Positions 46,643 through 56,748 of a stretch of 64,000 nt of DNA are shown here, one piece after another. How positions within the stretch are numbered: position 1 is the stretch's first letter; each line of letters opens with the position of its first letter. Where the stretch lies: contig JAOWCC010000041.1 of assembly GCA_030867875.1 (NCBI GenBank), positions 177,218 to 241,217 on the forward strand, in the 5' to 3' direction. The notes under the pieces were generated by a model. That model made no database searches and was not told the origin of the DNA. It worked only from the letters and a program-made list of their open reading frames with translations. Origin of the DNA: Actinernus sp. WN-2022 (lineage: Eukaryota > Cnidaria > Anthozoa > Actiniaria > Actinernidae). Made by a program: the position numbers and the translations under genes.

Positions 46643-47526
46643 GTAATACTTTTATTTGTTGAAATTTAGAAAAGTTTTGACATTTTGTATCTCATCGTTG
46701 TTGCCAAGCAAGAGCAAGAGATCCGATATCATTACGTCCGACTACGAGTACGGCGTTTACTATGGGTATGACCTTTAGAATCAAAATATCTCACTCGCAA
46801 GGAAAGTAGGGTGCTCTGTCAAACAATGCTAGAGAAACGAGAACTAGCTACCAAGAGTATTTCTTCATGTAACTTCTTAAAGTGGAACGTTGCACTCGTA
46901 CTCGATACAGTGACTCAACAGATGACCTTATAAATCAAATAAATGCCGTCATTCAATAGTAACATACCTTCAAACCAAATTATCATTTTTTAAATCTGCA
47001 TTATTTTTCATTCCTTAAAACTCGTGATAAACAGGATTTTTCATGAAGTACAATACAACCAAGACCCAACCTGTAATTGGTGAAATTAATATTTTCTCTT
47101 ACTTTCTTGGTGTATCGGCGTAAACTAAAACACAGTTAATGATGTTAGCAAGGACGGTTCAACCAACAATAGAACCAATCGTTAGCTTAATCCAATGGCT
47201 TCTAAACAAGCAATATTGAGAGCCAGGAGCAATTTTACTCTTATGCCTTAAGTCTGGAAATATTATCGGTACCATCGCTTGAAAGTAGATTTAGCGATCC
47301 CTACGGTCGCCGGAGAGTGCTGTTATTTGTGATCGCTACGATCGCTGAAGAGTGGTTTCCATATGACCGCTACCATTAAATATTACTTTCTCCGGGGGAT
47401 GGGAATCGGGCTTTAGCGATTTTCCTTGTAATCATTATCGGGAATAGTATGTTTGGATTATTAAAAGACATGAGGTTTTAAACAAAATCTTACGCGTATA
47501 AGGTTGTTGCTCTTAAATAGGTTCAG

Positions 47527-47796
47527 CATATACGGAAAGCGGAATGGTAAAGGCAACTATGAAGAGCTCGCAAAGTATTCTGGTAGAATGGAAGTCTCGC
47601 GAACTAGCTGGTGGGTACGAGATTATTTACAAAGATAGCACAAATACCTCCCGCAAGTTCGTCAACGGTTCTTCTTCTAGAAGGTACTTGCTAGAAGGAT
47701 TAAAAAAATTCACCGACTACGAAATCACAGTCATGTCAGTAAAAAGTGGCGGAAACGAACTGATTGGAGTTGATAGCAGCAAAACAGACGAAGACG
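47527..47796 (+). CDS. WAP-FN3 secreted protein, exon 9 (FN3 domain 7, type C)
   Basis: The acceptor is GGTTCAG at 47,526; the donor is GACG|GTGAGA. The exon is 270 bases, phase 1-1. The frame reads MVKATMKSSQSILVEWKSRE, then YEIIYKD and LKKFTDYEITVMSVKSGGNE. It is a compact FN3, missing the long insert of exon 5 but sharing the S.SI...W start and the acidic TDEDG end. Its poor acceptor context (a weak pyrimidine tract) could make it a skippable exon; skipping would keep frame. Confidence 0.85.
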
Positions 47797-48845
47797 GTGA
47801 GATAACAACTTTATTATTGTATGTTTTCTTTTTCCTCCTCTATCTAGAAATTGAAAAAGGTTCAATGTTCCCAGTGTGTTATGGATTTCTGTACCTTTCA
47901 CGCTACCGAAGTATTTTTCAGAGAGGCACTGTAAATATGAAAAATCACTAAAATGAAATAGGGTAAAACTAAAAGTTACTAATACAATACGTACTAACTG
48001 TATATAAAAAGGTGGAAAATGAAAAACGATCAACAAATGGCATGGAAACAAATGGATTGGCAAGATAATTGCTATAGGTTTGGACGTAAATGGTGATAAT
48101 GATCGTATAGATTGAACATCGAAATCTAAACTATTAAAGTCCTACTATGCCTGGTGCATAAGTAGTTTTACTCCAGTTTGTTTACTGTGCGACTACTGTA
48201 ACTGGGGTCACTTAGACAACGAGAGGCAATCACATTGCAGAACGGAAACAAAGCATTCCAACTTACGGTTATTTTATTCACTCAGTGTTGACTACAGGAC
48301 AATAACATTTCAATTTGCTCGAGCTTCGATCCGTTAAAAGGCAAATTTGATGGAATATAATAGATTTGAAGTTGAAGTCTTTTGAATGAAGAAAATCGTG
48401 TGGATATGCCAGGATTTCTAAGTTGTAATGCAATGTGGTTAGTTCTCGTTGTCCTCATGTGGCCAGTAAGTCGCACTGTAAGCAACTTTATTATACATAT
48501 CACGAAAATTTTATTGCATAAAGCCCGTGCGTAAAAATCTATCTCTTATATTTTTACAGCGATACGTCCAATCACCATCGCGTATAGCTTTTTCACATGT
48601 GAAAATATATAACCAATCAGCAAAAAGAAAATAGCGACTCAACCAATGAGATTCGTGTGTGCATGTGAATGGCACTCGAATGGCTTTTCGGTTTGCTTTT
48701 GAAAATTGGCTAAAGGTTGCGAAGGCTCTTCTCGCTTTGTTTCTTGTGACTGCTCTTAGATGAATTTCTAGATCAACAAAATAACACAAATACACTTAGC
48801 AAGACACAGAGAAATATTTCATTATTGAAAAGGTTTCTGACTTCA

Positions 48846-49984
48846 AACGATGAGCCGAAGGATATAGAAGATATTCACGCAAAACATTAGGCCCACTACA
48901 TCGCTACTTTTATGCTTCAAGTTAGAAAACAAGACGGAGACGAAAACAAGCCTACAATGCTCAGATCTTTTATTTCCAGTTTTGATCGGTACCTTCGAAA
49001 CAATGACTATCCTACAACTATAATACAAGGAAAAGAGTTCAGAAAAACAAGAGATATTCTGGTGGCTCAGCAAAAAGAGCTAAAGAAGGAAGGGAAAGGA
49101 AATACACCAAACGCAGCTCGTAGTCTAACTGAAGAAGAGGTTGACGTTCTTTACAGTCACAATTAACTCGGTTGTTCCAGTTCAGAGTCCGTCGTCAACA
49201 CAGTATGGTTCAACAATACACATTACTTTGGACTAAGGGGCTGTCAAGAGCACATAGATATGAAATGGGGCGATATTGAGCAGAAAACGACAACAACCGC
49301 CGTTGAATACCTGGAATACATCGAAAGACAGACCAAGACCAGGCCCGGAGCTGATCCAGAGGTTTGTCGCAAAGTGAAGCCAGAACGTTTGCTGTCAAAG
49401 GCAGTGAAAGAGATCCTTTCATAGCTTATCTACTCTACGCTACTAAGAGGCCACATGACATGAAAACTCCGGAAGTCCTTTTTATTTGGCCATTAATCAC
49501 ACTAAAAATATAAAAAAAATTAAACCCTGGGTTAAGTCAGCTCCAATGGGTGTTAACAAACTAAACTTGCTCATGAAAATAATGGCAGGGAAAGCTGGAT
49601 TAAACACGGAAAACAACGATTCAGAAATTCAATGACGAGGGAATGCCTCCAACGCATATCATGCAAATCTCCGGTCGCAAGAATGTTCAGAGTTTGAATA
49701 ATTATAGCAGCTTCTCTGAAAGACAAAAGAGAAATATCTCGGATATTTTGAGCCACCCTGGGCCATCTTCGGGTTTTCAGACAAGCATTGCCAATACACG
49801 AGTACACGAGTCATCATTACGGCAGCCCTTGCTTCTTTTTCACGGTGCTTCTATTCAAGGAGGGACATTTAATATCTCCGTCAGTGCCTTAAAACAAAGT
49901 CCTACGTTGTCATTGCTGACTACTAGTTCTCCAAAGTCAACAAAGCCATGTTGTCGCTATGTGATTGAATCTGATAGTGACTGA
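48846..49984 (+). pseudogene. Crypton-type tyrosine recombinase (KIAA1958/DUF3504-like), decayed
   Basis: One reading gives FMLQVRKQDGDENKP, SFISSFDRYLRNNDYPTTII and ARSLTEEEVDVLYSHN (48,900-49,166), then YFGLRGCQEHIDMKWGDI, and finally MPPTHIMQISGRKNVQSLNN (49,643) with a GGTFNISV tail. These are the core-binding and catalytic segments of Crypton-derived recombinases such as KIAA1958, ZMYM and QRICH1 relatives; G.KNVQSLNNY carries the tyrosine. In that motif the usual His (GHK) reads GRK here. Stops and shifts interrupt it. It lies without introns inside intron 9. Confidence 0.8.
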
Positions 49985-50129
49985 ATTGAATCTGACTGCA
50001 AACTAATTAAAGGTACATTTTAAACACTTTTATCAACATGCATTACCAAATGTGTTCTACTTCTAGCAATGTTTTGATGAGATAAAGGCAATATCAAAAT
50101 CATTTATTCTCGTGTGATGTATAATAAAC

Positions 50130-50215
50130 AGCAAGTGGTTTGTATGAGTTTTATTCACTCGTTGTGAAGCTTGAGAACACAGCTCGTGAATAAAAACCCG
50201 TACACCCCACTTGCT
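50130..50215. repeat. Hairpin MITE-like repeat, 86 bp
   Basis: AGCAAGTGG...GTTTTATTCAC pairs with GTGAATAAAAAC...CCCACTTGCT across a short loop that includes AAGCTTGAGAACACAGCT. It lies in intron 9, 230 bases before exon 10. Confidence 0.7.
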
Positions 50216-50444
50216 ATGAAGTAATCTCTATAGATGGTATATCTTGGCATTATATGTTTTCATACAAACTCAATAAATACATTTAAGGAACAAAAAGAAA
50301 AATAGTGGGTTTGTTGAAATTAGTATTATGTAGCAATATTGAAAGAACAACACTGAAGGTGTATCTGTTGAGGTTGAAAACTAAACTAAAAATTAACATG
50401 CAAAATTAATGATACATATGTATGTCAAATGTATTTTTTTCTAG

Positions 50445-50741
50445 TTCCCAGTGCACCAGCACATTTATCAGTTCTCAGGACGGAATCAAACACCATTTAT
50501 CTTCGTTGGAAGAAGATACAACATGAGTCTATCAATGGTATATTGTTAGGTCATCGCGTTTTCTTCAGGAAATCAAACTACTCTCGAGATCCTAATAACA
50601 TTACGACGGGACCTCAGTGGAGTGAAGCAATTCTGAGTAACCTCAAGCCATTTACAAAGTACTCCATAGAGGTATGTGGATTCACCAAGAAAGGAAATGG
50701 AAAAAGGAGTAAAGAACTTGTTGTACAAACAAGAGAAGGCG
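50445..50741 (+). CDS. WAP-FN3 secreted protein, exon 10 (FN3 domain 8, type D)
   Basis: The exon is TTTTTCTAG to GGCG|GTAAGT, 297 bases, phase 1-1. VPSAPAHLSVLRTESNTIYL, RWKKIQ, ILLGHRVFFRK and LKPFTKYSIEVCGFTKKGNG make a full FN3 domain, closest to exon 6. It completes the second A-B-C-D block. The next intron is 5.6 kb and holds a Gypsy element. Confidence 0.93.
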
Positions 50742-51239
50742 GTAAGTATGAAATATCGCATAACTCAGTCAAGTAAATTGTTGGCTATTAAGGGGTTTTG
50801 AGTGAGCTGCAAAAGTGCAGCAATTATCTTTCATTTCCCAGAGGAAATTAATACTCCAAATACAAGAAAAAATCAAGAATACGAAGGGGCTTTAATGTTT
50901 TGAAACTTTTGTAATGTTTGTCAGCGAAATCACACGAGCTATTATATGTAACTCAACCTTTACTCGTACATGACTAAAACTACAACGTATACAAAACGTC
51001 CGAGCCCATGTAGCCTTATCACGTGACTCTACAGACCAATCATAACACATAACACTCCTTTCTCCCTAGGGAAAATAAGTCCTAATAAGGAGAACAATGT
51101 TCAAATTTCCTTGAATCACATCTGTTCAATCAGACGTTCTCGGGGCTTCCTAGATATATGTGGGTACCGCTTTCTGCTTCAGGTACAGGTTCCTTGGCTT
51201 GTTTCTCTGGTAATGTAGTGGAAAAACTAGGTGTTGCAG

Positions 51240-51642
51240 GTGAGTGGGTATAGTCACTTGTGAAGGCTTCTGGATTCGAAGGTATTACGTGATGTGATAG
51301 AACTGGTTCCTCTGTAGTTTCTGTTGTTTGTGGTTATATCAGGTTCCAGATAGATCCTTCAGCTGATCTATGTGTAACTTCCACATATTATCTTCGACCT
51401 GCACACGATAGGTAACTGGGCCAAGTGTCTTGATTCTTCCTAAAATCTGAAACCAGTACCGGGTCTCTCACACTGAACTCTCTTCTCGGTGCACTTCCCT
51501 TCCACTTTGTTAGCTTAGCTACTTTCTTCCTAAGGTCTGGACGTAATAAGTGTAGCCTGGAGCGCAGTCTGCGATTCATGAGTAACTCTGCAGGTGTACA
51601 TCCAGTTACTGTGTGTGGCGTGGTGCGATACTTATGCATCAA
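51240..51642 (-). pseudogene. Gypsy integrase C-terminal part
   Basis: LMHKYRTTPHTVTGCTPAEL then LLMNRRLRSRLHLLRPDL is the standard segment after the catalytic Glu of Gypsy integrases. It continues through REFSVRDPVLVSDFR into the region contacting target DNA. It is separated from its catalytic core by the 1.75-kb insertion. Confidence 0.85.
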
Positions 51643-52295
51643 TCAGCGGCTTCCCCCTGGGGCCGACCCCCGGGGACCCTGGGGGATTTGTCCAAACGCC
51701 CATTCAAACCTTATCTAATCCCCCTGGGTATGGGGCAGGAGATTGTTGACAAATTCCCTCCCTCTGGGGCAAATATAATGGGTCCCTGTAATATACGTTA
51801 ACAAATATCAGTTACATATCACCTATAGATCTTTGCAGTAGTAGCACACAAATGATGCCAGTTGCTCGCCCCTCTTCTTGCTAATCTTTACACAGGAGCC
51901 ATGGTACCAGATGAAGCAGCTGGGCCCTCGTTTGTCACACTGGATCATGAAACTATAGACGATCACAATGACCTTTTAATGTATATAATGTTACACGTTG
52001 ATGCAAAATGCAGTAATAGATATTTATGTTTTAAAAGACCATTTTCGGAGAGTTTTAATACCCTTCTTCTGGACCTCTACAAAACCACCACGTCTCATCA
52101 TCATCATGCTGCTCGTCTGGCACGGCAGTCTTGGCTCTTGCTTCTTTGTAAGGAATAGAAAAGAAATCAATCGACACTAGTGTTTTGAAAGACAACTGAA
52201 ATACTGTGTGATTGTTGTACAGACCTGCCATTTGAAATCTACTGAAATCTACAAAAGCCATATTCAAGTAAAGTACCTTGTCTTTTTCTTGTTTG

Positions 52296-53390
52296 CTATC
52301 GTTTTCCGGCTGCTTTGTTCGCACCTGCCTTACGTCGTTGTGTTATTACCTCCAAATGTTCTTTCCACATTTGTATACTATCAATATCTAGAAGATGTGT
52401 CTTCGCTAATTCTTCCACGTCATAGTTGTAGGCCTTGAATGCAGCCTCCAGAGCATCTTTCGGTGGTACTTTCATGTACATGCTGTTTCCTTGGTGTTTG
52501 CGATAATGTTCTAAATTATCATTAGGTTCCAAAAAATGCCCAGTACAGGTTCCAATGCATTTTGTGCATGGCCCATCCCATGGTTTAGTGACATCTGGAA
52601 TTGGGAGTGGTAAATAGGACAAAAGGGGACCACCTTCATACCAGCAAGGTTCTTCATCAGGCTTACAAGCTGAACACACACGATCAGGGCAGTCCTCCTT
52701 ATAACATAGTAGTAACTGAAACAAGTAATTACTTGTTAGTCCCTTGACCATATGCCGTTCTCGAAGACTCCATATCTCCTCAAAATGCTCATACAACTGT
52801 GGGTGACTCGTCCTTAATTGTTGTTTTGCCTTTTGTGATCCCTTTAGAAGTGTATCCAGATATGGCCGCCGTTCCTGGAGTTTTTTGGCAAAATCATCCT
52901 TACTTCCTTTGAACAGAATAATTTGTGATTCTCGAAAGGGTGTTCCATTACACTTATTAATGTATACGTCAGCAGCAGTTTGAAGATTTCTCTCAAGCTG
53001 TTCATAGTTAATACCACCATTAACATCAAAGTTTGACCCATGTATAGTTGATGGTATGAACATATTTGAGTGACCCATACTCAAGCAACCATTCTGTAAC
53101 TCGACTCGATTGAGATAAGAGGAACCATTGCATCTTGAACTGATTAGTGTGCAGACCTTTCCTAGTTCTAAGTGCCGTTCTGTTGCTAAGAACTGGACTT
53201 CGAGATGTGCAGGTCCCTCGTCACCAGCACCATCAACTCGAATGCAATCAATAAGGGTTTTGTCCATTCGGCATTCAAAGTCAGGCTTCGTTTGTAACAT
53301 ATATATATATCTGCCATATGCTGTGCGGGGTTTTGAGGATAAATCATCTGAGGCTTTTACCATCCCTGCTGACATTTGTGCTGATGTCAT
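52296..53390 (-). CDS. Unknown Cys-rich protein, open frame inserted in the Gypsy integrase
   Basis: The open frame starts at 53,465, but its first 25 residues (KIERPVRTFKQAMKEE) are Gypsy integrase; from about 53,390 the sequence is foreign. The remaining 364 residues have no stop. They contain DFECRMDKTLIDCIRVDGAG, HSNMFIPSTI, NKCNGTPFRESQIILFKGSK, then a cysteine cluster (CYKEDCPDRVCSACKP, CTKCIGTCTGHFLEP) suggestive of zinc binding. I do not know the family; I have a faint impression of similar uncharacterised cnidarian proteins. Its lack of decay inside a dead element suggests recent arrival. It could be a transposon ORF, perhaps with a missing N-terminus, or a retrocopy. Confidence 0.55.
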   Translation of the reverse strand: MTSAQMSAGMVKASDDLSSKPRTAYGRYIYMLQTKPDFECRMDKTLIDCIRVDGAGDEGPAHLEVQFLATERHLELGKVCTLISSRCNGSSYLNRVELQNGCLSMGHSNMFIPSTIHGSNFDVNGGINYEQLERNLQTAADVYINKCNGTPFRESQIILFKGSKDDFAKKLQERRPYLDTLLKGSQKAKQQLRTSHPQLYEHFEEIWSLRERHMVKGLTSNYLFQLLLCYKEDCPDRVCSACKPDEEPCWYEGGPLLSYLPLPIPDVTKPWDGPCTKCIGTCTGHFLEPNDNLEHYRKHQGNSMYMKVPPKDALEAAFKAYNYDVEELAKTHLLDIDSIQMWKEHLEVITQRRKAGANKAAGKR

Positions 53391-53882
53391 CTTCTCGGGA
53401 AGAGTATCTGATTCTTCTTTCATGGCTTGTTTGAAGGTTCTTACTGGCCGTTCTATTTTCACCAAGGATGGTATGGCGCACTGAGTATCTGCCTGATGTT
53501 GTTCGACTTCAGGAACCCATTAAACTCTTGTTGCTACAAATTGAGGGCCATTATCAGATACCAATTCTTCGGGCAGCCCATGTTTAGCAAACACCGAACG
53601 TAGGGCTTGTACTGTGGCTTCAGCAGTTGTAGAGGATATACCCAGCACGTCTAACCATTTGAACTTGGCATCGATAATAACTAGGAAAGACTCGCCGATA
53701 AATGGACCATAATAGTCAACATGTACTCTCTGCAAGGGGCGGTGTGGCCAGATACATGGGTTGTCCGAAGTTACAGCTGTTTTATCATTCATTGTTTGAC
53801 AGGTTTCACAGTCCCTCACCATCTGTTCAATTCCGCTGTCCAGTTTTGGCCACCATACGTGCAGCCTAGCTAATGTTTTCAT
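53391..53882 (-). pseudogene. Gypsy integrase zinc-binding and catalytic core
   Basis: RDCETCQTMNDK is the end of the HHCC zinc motif. HVDYYGPFIGESFLVIIDAK carries the first catalytic Asp, LVSDNGPQFVAT the second, and IERPVRTFKQAMK the Glu, so D-D-E is complete. The frame shifts between 53,520 and 53,465, and the C-terminus is displaced by an insertion. Confidence 0.87.
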
Positions 53883-53899
53883 CCTTACTAGTCTATGCC

Positions 53900-54755
53900 A
53901 AGATGATTGAAGTATAGCTCATGTTTCATGATGTTTCTTTGGGATTACTACTCGTGTACCTTCAGCACGCATCCGTCTTCCACTGTGAGTTCATTTGTTT
54001 TTATGTAATACATCTCCAGGTTAGCCGGAAATTCCTATTTATAAGGCCATCCTTGAAGAGGGAAGTGCACTACCCTGGACAGTACTGGGTCGCGAGCTGT
54101 ATCATCTCGAAGATGTCTGGCATTTACTGGCACTCTAGCTACTTCGACCTAGTTTACCTCTTCCGCTTCTTCTTCCCAAAAGCTTGTGTTTTCAGTGGCT
54201 TTACGTGGTAGCCTGTTAAATGCATCGGCACTAGTATTCTGCTTGTATGCGCGGTACTTAATATCAAACTGGTATGCGGAGAGCTGTATTGTCCATCTTT
54301 GTAGTCATGATGCAGCTAAGGGTGATATCCCTTTCCTGGTACAAAACAGGAACGTTAGAGACTGGTGGTCCGTCAACAACGTGAATCTACGGCCATACAG
54401 GAACTGCTGGAACTTACAAAGATAATTGCCAGTGCTTCTTTATCAATGACTTAGTAATTATTGTCTGCGTTGGTTAATGATCGTGAGTCATAAGCAATTG
54501 GACGTTCATTCCCCTCGGCAGTGATATGTGATATCATCGCTCCCAGTCCCACTGGTGATACGTCTGTGCTAACTGCACTTTCAACTTGGGGTTATAGTGA
54601 ACTAACACTCTGGATGGGGCCAGAGTGTCTTTTAGTTTTTGAAACGAATCTGTACGCTCTTGACTCCAACACCACTTTGTACCCTTTGTTAGTAGCTGGT
54701 TTAGTGGACTAACCAAGATGGACATATTCGGAATGAACTTCCTTATGACTCCACG
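53900..54755 (-). pseudogene. Gypsy RT thumb and RNase H
   Basis: SPLNQLLTKGTKWCWSQERT with FQKLKDTLA (54,534-54,725) is the RT-to-RNase H connection. From about 54,425 the minus strand reads FLYGRRFTLLTDHQSLTFLF and YQFDIKYRAYKQNTSADAFN, the usual RNase H and post-RNase H segment, with scattered stops between. Confidence 0.8.
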
Positions 54756-55147
54756 CTATACAAGAGAAAAAGAAGCTGGTCGTGATTTCTCTGTCACAGC
54801 TGGAACAAATTACCTGTAAGCCTAAGACTCTCCGCCTCTGTCAATATTCTTACGTCTGCCCTTTACAAGCATTTTCGCACCTTTCAAAAAAGCTTCGAAC
54901 AGTTCACTACATTTTTAGATACACAATTTATCCTTAGTTAACTTGGTAATGTTGATCCTTCTTAATGTATACATTTATATATCTTGTAAATATGTAATTT
55001 TAGCTTAACTTAGTATAGTCTTATTATATGTCCTTATCGTAATATGTCTTTCATGTGTTGTCCTGCGAGGGCCACGAGTTTATTAGTGCTTTGTACTATT
55101 TAGTGTTACCCTCTTGAAATAAAGTTGATTGATTGACTGATTGATTG
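54756..55147 (+). mobile_element. LINE 3' end with TGAT-type tail, inserted in the Gypsy RT
   Basis: The Gypsy frame stops at about 55,148 (FLGLVNYY) and resumes at about 54,755 (IRKFIPNMS). The insert ends AATAAAGTTGATTGATTGAC plus TGATTGATTG, a polyadenylation-like signal with a short microsatellite tail, as in CR1/L2-type LINEs. Its first part still resembles the last codons of a LINE RT. The copy is about 390 bases, strongly 5' truncated. Confidence 0.7.
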
Positions 55148-56150
55148 GTAATAGTTCACTAATCCTAGAAATGACAGAAGCTCAGTTTTTTTCTGCGGCT
55201 CACGTACTTCCAGTATAGCTTGCACCTTCTTTGGAGATAGATGGATTCCATGGTGGTCAACTACAAAGGCAAAATACTCCACTTGAAGCTGCATAACGAC
55301 ACATTTTGACTTCTGGAATTTGACTTCAGACAAATCAAATTTCCTGAATGTCTGATGTAAGTTCTCAACATGTTGTTCGTTATATACTCCTGTGATGATC
55401 AAATAATCTAGTATCCCACCAGCATGACTTACACCATCCAGCATCTTGTCTATGATCTGTTGGAAAATGGCCGGTGCAGCTGCAACTGCAAATGGGAGTC
55501 AGTATACCGGTTCAACCCTAAGTGGGTGGTTGTGGTAATAATAGAGATTTCTAGTACTACCTGTTGGTAGGCGTTAAGTAGATCTAATTTAGTTAATAGC
55601 TGTCCCTCATTAACTTTGGTAAACAGTTCCTCCGGTGTAAGCATTGTTACTCGTGTACAACTAGGTATGGATTTAAAGTTACCTTAAAATCTCCACAAAT
55701 CCTAACTGTCCCATCAGGCTTCAGCAACGGGTATAATAGGTGTAGCCCTATCTGAACTCTCTACTTTCTTCAATACCCTGTCTTTTTGTAATCTTTGCAG
55801 CTCTGCTGCGACCTTTTCTTTCAGAGCATAAGGTACTGGACGGGGCTTGAAATACTTTACTTTGAACTTAGCAGTAACCCCTTTGATGGTATATCATTTA
55901 CCATCGAACAGTCATATCTGTGTTGGGTACTGTTGAATCACATCTTCTAACTTGGGTGTAGGCTGGTTTGTCTGGTGAACTTTGCTAAGTTCTTTCCAGT
56001 CCAATTTGATTTTGGAAAGCCAATTCTTCCCCATCAGGATGTTCCATCAATGCTGACAATCACAGGTAGATCTGCTTCTTGGGAATGATACTGAACATGA
56101 ACTGTGATTTCTCCAAAATTTCCAACATTTCCATTACTTCACGCCGTGAG
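55148..56150 (-). pseudogene. Gypsy protease end and reverse transcriptase
   Basis: From the right, the minus strand shows NWLSKIKLDWKEL (protease end), then FKPRPVPYALKEKVAAELQR and ATPIIPV (RT start, about 55,720-55,870). TKLDLLNAYQQVVLE (about 55,575) carries the first catalytic Asp, and DYLIITGVYNEQHVENLHQT follows, where the usual YIDD box reads LDYLI. ILEVREPQKKTELLSFLGLV precedes the break. Stops and shifts occur throughout, and the palm motif is mutated, so the enzyme is dead. Confidence 0.83.
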
Positions 56151-56394
56151 GGTACCTGAAGGCTTTTCCTACGTTCGATCGTCAATTTCGAATATGGCGT
56201 CACCGATGTCCTAGATTTTCTTGATTTACTTGTTTCCCTTCGACGTTTTATTAAGCATTGCAAATAATGAAAGAATCAAACATGATTCATCTTCATAGAA
56301 AGCCTTAAGTTTATTTTAAGGTCGACGAAGCTTTTTTTTTATAAATAGGCATACTAGTTCCGATAAACATTAACACTGCCATTCTTCTCTGTAG

Positions 56395-56688
56395 TTCCCA
56401 GCATGGCTCCACAGGGTTTGAATGTGACTGTATTGAATTCTACAAGTTTGTACATTGAGTGGCATCCAGTCCCCGTGGGATATCGTAATGGAAAGATATT
56501 AACTTACATCGTGTACAACAGAGGCGAACAGTCACTAACAACCGTTCCTAACAATGGTTCAACAACTATACACACTACTTTGAGAAATTTAAGGCCGTAC
56601 GTCACTTACAACATAAGCATCGCTGCCAAGACCAGGGCAGGAAAAGGTATCAAATCACTGGGAGTCATTGCACGAACAACGGAAGACG
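56395..56688 (+). CDS. WAP-FN3 secreted protein, exon 11 (FN3 domain 9, type A), last exon seen
   Basis: The exon is TCTGTAG to GACG|GTAAGT, 294 bases, phase 1-1. VPSMAPQGLNVTVLNSTSLY, IEWHPVPVGYRNGKILTYIV and LRPYVTYNISIAAKTRAGKG form a canonical FN3 domain with YRNGKI shared with exon 7, so it is type A and begins a third block. The donor is strong and no stop is reached, so the gene must continue past the Polinton-like insertion, beyond the window. The transmembrane segment or tail, if any, is not visible. Confidence 0.92.
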
Positions 56689-56748
56689 GTAAGTATAAAG
56701 TGTTTTATGCAAAGGACTATTTACACGGTATAAATATTACTTACAACT

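Larger units (their letters stand above)
51180..56265 (-). mobile_element. Gypsy-type LTR retrotransposon remnant in intron 10
   Basis: On the minus strand the pol order is protease end, RT, RNase H, integrase, which is the Gypsy (Ty3) order; Copia has integrase first. Two foreign segments split it: an unknown ORF between the integrase core and its C-terminus (about 51,643-53,390) and a LINE tail between the RT palm and thumb (54,756-55,147). LTRs and gag were not found; both ends seem truncated. It lies antisense to the host gene. Confidence 0.85.

Noticed and set aside
31472..56688. Receptor tyrosine phosphatase, sidekick or DSCAM identity for the FN3 gene
   Set aside because: No Ig, phosphatase, kinase or transmembrane segment is visible; WAP plus FN3 fits anosmin-like proteins better, with the 3' end still unknown.
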